Of a stretch of 23,690 nucleotides of DNA, positions 22,083 through 23,690 are shown piece by piece. The DNA is from UMGS172 sp045546555 (lineage in GTDB: Bacteria; Bacillota; Clostridia; Oscillospirales; Acutalibacteraceae). The notes beneath the pieces were generated by a model that was not told where the DNA came from, did not search any database, and was given only the letters and a program-made list of their open reading frames with translations. Location: assembly GCA_045546555.1 (NCBI GenBank), contig JAZQCY010000126.1, positions 1-23,690 of the forward strand. The letters run 5' to 3'. Each line of letters starts with the position of its first letter. The first letter of the stretch is position 1. The translations under genes were made by a program, and so were the position numbers.

Positions 22083-23325
22083 ATTCTGCTTGACCTCCAC
22101 CCCATTCGACAACGGTAAAACCGTTTCTTATGAATGGTTGGAAGGTCTGCGGTTTGATCGAGACCTTATTCTCAAGCGGCTTGAAGGACATAAACACCCT
22201 CAAAACGCTGTCGGGTGTCGGCGACACGGTCAGTTTGGCCGCATCAACATAATTCTGTCCCTGGAACGAAATGAGGTTATACTCATTCTTCTGTAAAATC
22301 GGTAGCCAATAGATAATAAACTCGTTGGCCTCACGGTCGTTAAGACCTATCTCACACAAGGTTTTTTCAAGGAAGCTTGCCGTATCCTCACTTTTTACAC
22401 AAAAGCCCTTTGAAAAATCGGGCTCAAAACGGCTTTCACCCTCCCAGTAAAGGCAGTAATACTCTCTGCCATCCTTTTTTATGATACCGTTGGGCGAAAC
22501 GGTAAGCCCATCCCAACCGTCAGTGTATTCGGGATAGGTGCAGGTCAAATTGCCGTCCAATTCCAGTTTTACATTGACTGTTTCGATCTTTTCGGGATAC
22601 AGATAAATAACCGGCTTATCCAATTTAATAGTGTTGCGTGACTTGGCACTATTATATACCTTCAAGCTGTCAACTACCTCGATCTTATCCACGTCCTCTG
22701 CCTTTGCAGAATAAATCGACCCGTTTTTTAGATACCATTGACACTTGGAAACCTGCAATATCACAAAATCTCCAAGCCTACACTTTTCTGTTAAATCTCC
22801 AAAGACAACGTATTTAGCACTATCGGCGCTTTCTGCAGAAAGGTATGTTTTTTGCGAATCCTGTTGCACAACCCGGTATGCATATTTTTCACCAAAATAG
22901 TTCGCTTCTGCTGTCTTACCTTCCTCAATTTTAAGCTCGATCAATTCCGACGGCACCTTAACCTCGCTCCACTTAAACACCGTAAAAGCTATGCATTGAT
23001 CGGCCGCCTCTGCAAAGGAGTGCTCTTTCTGCAGTAAAACGGTGAAATCCTCGACCTTTTTCTTTGATTTCATGTCAACTCGAACTTCGTCGCCAACCTC
23101 AACAAGCTCGCCAACGCCATCTTTTTTGAAGTTTACGGTTTCGCCATATTTTTCAACAAAATCCTCGTCTACTTTAAAAACGACACTGTTTCTTTTAGCC
23201 GATTTTACGGTGCCGATAAAAAAGCCTTTTTCAAAATCGGTTTCGTCTTCCGGCACACTGCCGCAAGCGGAAAATGTCAGCAAGACCAACACTGCACACA
23301 AACACAAAACCAACATTTTTTTCAT
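22081..23325 (-). CDS. Lipoprotein of unknown function
   Basis: This 414-aa protein begins with a classical lipoprotein signal: MKKMLVLCLCAVLVLL, then TFSAC, with C21 as the lipidated cysteine. It should be anchored to the outer face of the membrane. Residues 25-235 are charged and contain a small beta region (FFIGTVKSAKRNSVVFKVDE, resembling an OB-like fold) and an ECRLGDFVILQVSKCQW-like second strand set. Residues about 240-414 form a separate domain with KPVIYLYPEKIETVNVKLEL, a TYPEYTDGWDGLTVSPNG stretch and the ending NGFTVVEWGGGQ. That domain recurs, in my memory, in hypothetical proteins of gut Clostridia; its role is unknown. A longer frame reaches 23373, but the ATG at 23325 with AGAGGTG upstream gives the signal peptide. 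It has its own strong promoter. Confidence 0.8.
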   Translation of the reverse strand: MKKMLVLCLCAVLVLLTFSACGSVPEDETDFEKGFFIGTVKSAKRNSVVFKVDEDFVEKYGETVNFKKDGVGELVEVGDEVRVDMKSKKKVEDFTVLLQKEHSFAEAADQCIAFTVFKWSEVKVPSELIELKIEEGKTAEANYFGEKYAYRVVQQDSQKTYLSAESADSAKYVVFGDLTEKCRLGDFVILQVSKCQWYLKNGSIYSAKAEDVDKIEVVDSLKVYNSAKSRNTIKLDKPVIYLYPEKIETVNVKLELDGNLTCTYPEYTDGWDGLTVSPNGIIKKDGREYYCLYWEGESRFEPDFSKGFCVKSEDTASFLEKTLCEIGLNDREANEFIIYWLPILQKNEYNLISFQGQNYVDAAKLTVSPTPDSVLRVFMSFKPLENKVSIKPQTFQPFIRNGFTVVEWGGGQAE

Positions 23326-23356
23326 AATGACACCTCTTTCTTTTATTTGTATTTTT

Positions 23357-23385
23357 AATATACCATATTTCACTTATTTTGTCAA
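23357..23385 (-). promoter_or_regulatory. Strong sigma-A promoter of the lipoprotein gene
   Basis: On the minus strand a perfect TTGACA (23380-23385) and TATATT (23357-23362) are exactly 17 bp apart, about 30 bp upstream of the ATG at 23325. Confidence 0.85.
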
Positions 23386-23393
23386 CTAACAGC

Positions 23394-23431
23394 ACAAAAC
23401 CGCCGTGGAGCACTCCACGGCGGTTGGTTTT
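23394..23431. repeat. 38-bp direct repeat, copy 2
   Basis: It is identical to 22045-22082 in the same orientation. It lies between the argF stop and the lipoprotein promoter. Confidence 0.9.
23398..23425. terminator. argF terminator hairpin
   Basis: The same perfect 12-bp stem with a GCAC loop as at 22049-22076. On the minus strand it follows the argF stop by about 18 bp and ends in a short T-run, immediately before the promoter of the next gene. Confidence 0.8.
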
Positions 23432-23443
23432 TGCGTTGAAATA

Positions 23444-23690
23444 TTACTTCTTATCACCCATTGTGAGGACAAGAACGGCCTTTTGGGCGTGCAGACGGTT
23501 TTCGGCTTCATCGAAGATCTCGTCAGCGTGCTTTTCAAAGGTCTCGGCGGTGATCTCCTCACCACGGTGAGCAGGCAGGCAATGCATAACCATTGCATCC
23601 TTGTGTGCAAGCGACATAAACTCCTCGTTGACCTGGTAGGACTTAAAGACCTTTTCACGCCCGGCCTTTTCCTCCTCCTGACCCATAGAG
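23444..23690 (-). CDS. argF: Ornithine carbamoyltransferase, C-terminal part (5' end outside the window)
   Basis: This arginine-biosynthesis enzyme joins carbamoyl phosphate and ornithine to give citrulline in the cytoplasm. Only about the last 81 codons are present. They show SMGQEEEKAGREKVFKSYQV, then HKDAMVMHCLPAHRGEEIT, which holds the HCLPAHRGEE ornithine-binding motif diagnostic of OTCases, and end in NRLHAQKAVLVLTMGDKK. The frame is open to the right edge, so the ATG at 23686 is an internal methionine. A hairpin terminator follows. The gene could equally be named argF or arcB; a biosynthetic role is inferred without other arginine genes in view. Confidence 0.93.
   Translation of the reverse strand, partial: SMGQEEEKAGREKVFKSYQVNEEFMSLAHKDAMVMHCLPAHRGEEITAETFEKHADEIFDEAENRLHAQKAVLVLTMGDKK

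Overview
The window looks like a chromosomal segment of a gut-type, low-to-mid-GC Firmicute in the class Clostridia, most likely an Oscillospiraceae/Ruminococcaceae-like organism. This is inferred from the rsmD-coaD-coiled-coil gene order, strong AGGAGG-type ribosome binding sites, TTGACA/TATAAT promoters, many uncharacterised carbohydrate-active proteins and AraC regulators. The standard genetic code fits every gene. No rRNA, tRNA, CRISPR array, phage gene or transposase was seen.

Left housekeeping block (1-6200): the 3' part of a Ca2+-type P-type ATPase on the plus strand meets, at a shared bidirectional terminator, a minus-strand operon. That operon is rsmD (16S rRNA m2G966 methyltransferase), coaD (CoA biosynthesis) and a coiled-coil protein. 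Upstream of it lies ligA (NAD-dependent DNA ligase) with its own promoter. A palindromic repeat sits between ligA and rsmD. A MITE-like element with 21-bp terminal inverted repeats sits just upstream of the ligA promoter.

Carbohydrate block (6492-22042): four transcription units, two with a nearby AraC-type regulator. (a) Minus strand: a fusion of a sugar isomerase-like TIM barrel with a Gfo/Idh/MocA dehydrogenase, followed by a YgjV-family membrane protein overlapping by GTGA. It is divergent from AraC regulator 1. (b) Minus strand: a DMT/EamA-like transporter, an unrecognised TIM-barrel hydrolase-like protein and a GH78 alpha-L-rhamnosidase-like protein, divergent from a plus-strand DUF6259-like putative glycoside hydrolase. 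(c) AraC regulator 2, divergent from a plus-strand pair: a single ORF that joins an Asp-box (sialidase-like) beta-propeller to a complete KDPG/KDPGal aldolase, followed at once by 2-dehydro-3-deoxygalactonokinase (dgoK). (d) A monocistronic SGNH esterase. None of these enzymes has a visible signal peptide, so the block looks like intracellular processing of imported glycosides or sugar acids. The aldolase and kinase give the last two steps of 2-keto-3-deoxygalactonate breakdown to pyruvate and glyceraldehyde 3-phosphate. The dehydratase is not in the window.

Right edge (22081-23690): a lipoprotein of unknown function with an excellent sigma-A promoter, bracketed by two identical 38-bp hairpin sequences, then the 3' end of argF (ornithine carbamoyltransferase), which runs off the window.

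The most notable items are the two multidomain fusions, the MITE-like element that supplies the stop codon of the ygjV-like gene, the palindromic repeat family, the direct 38-bp repeats around the lipoprotein gene, and the unassigned hydrolase families.
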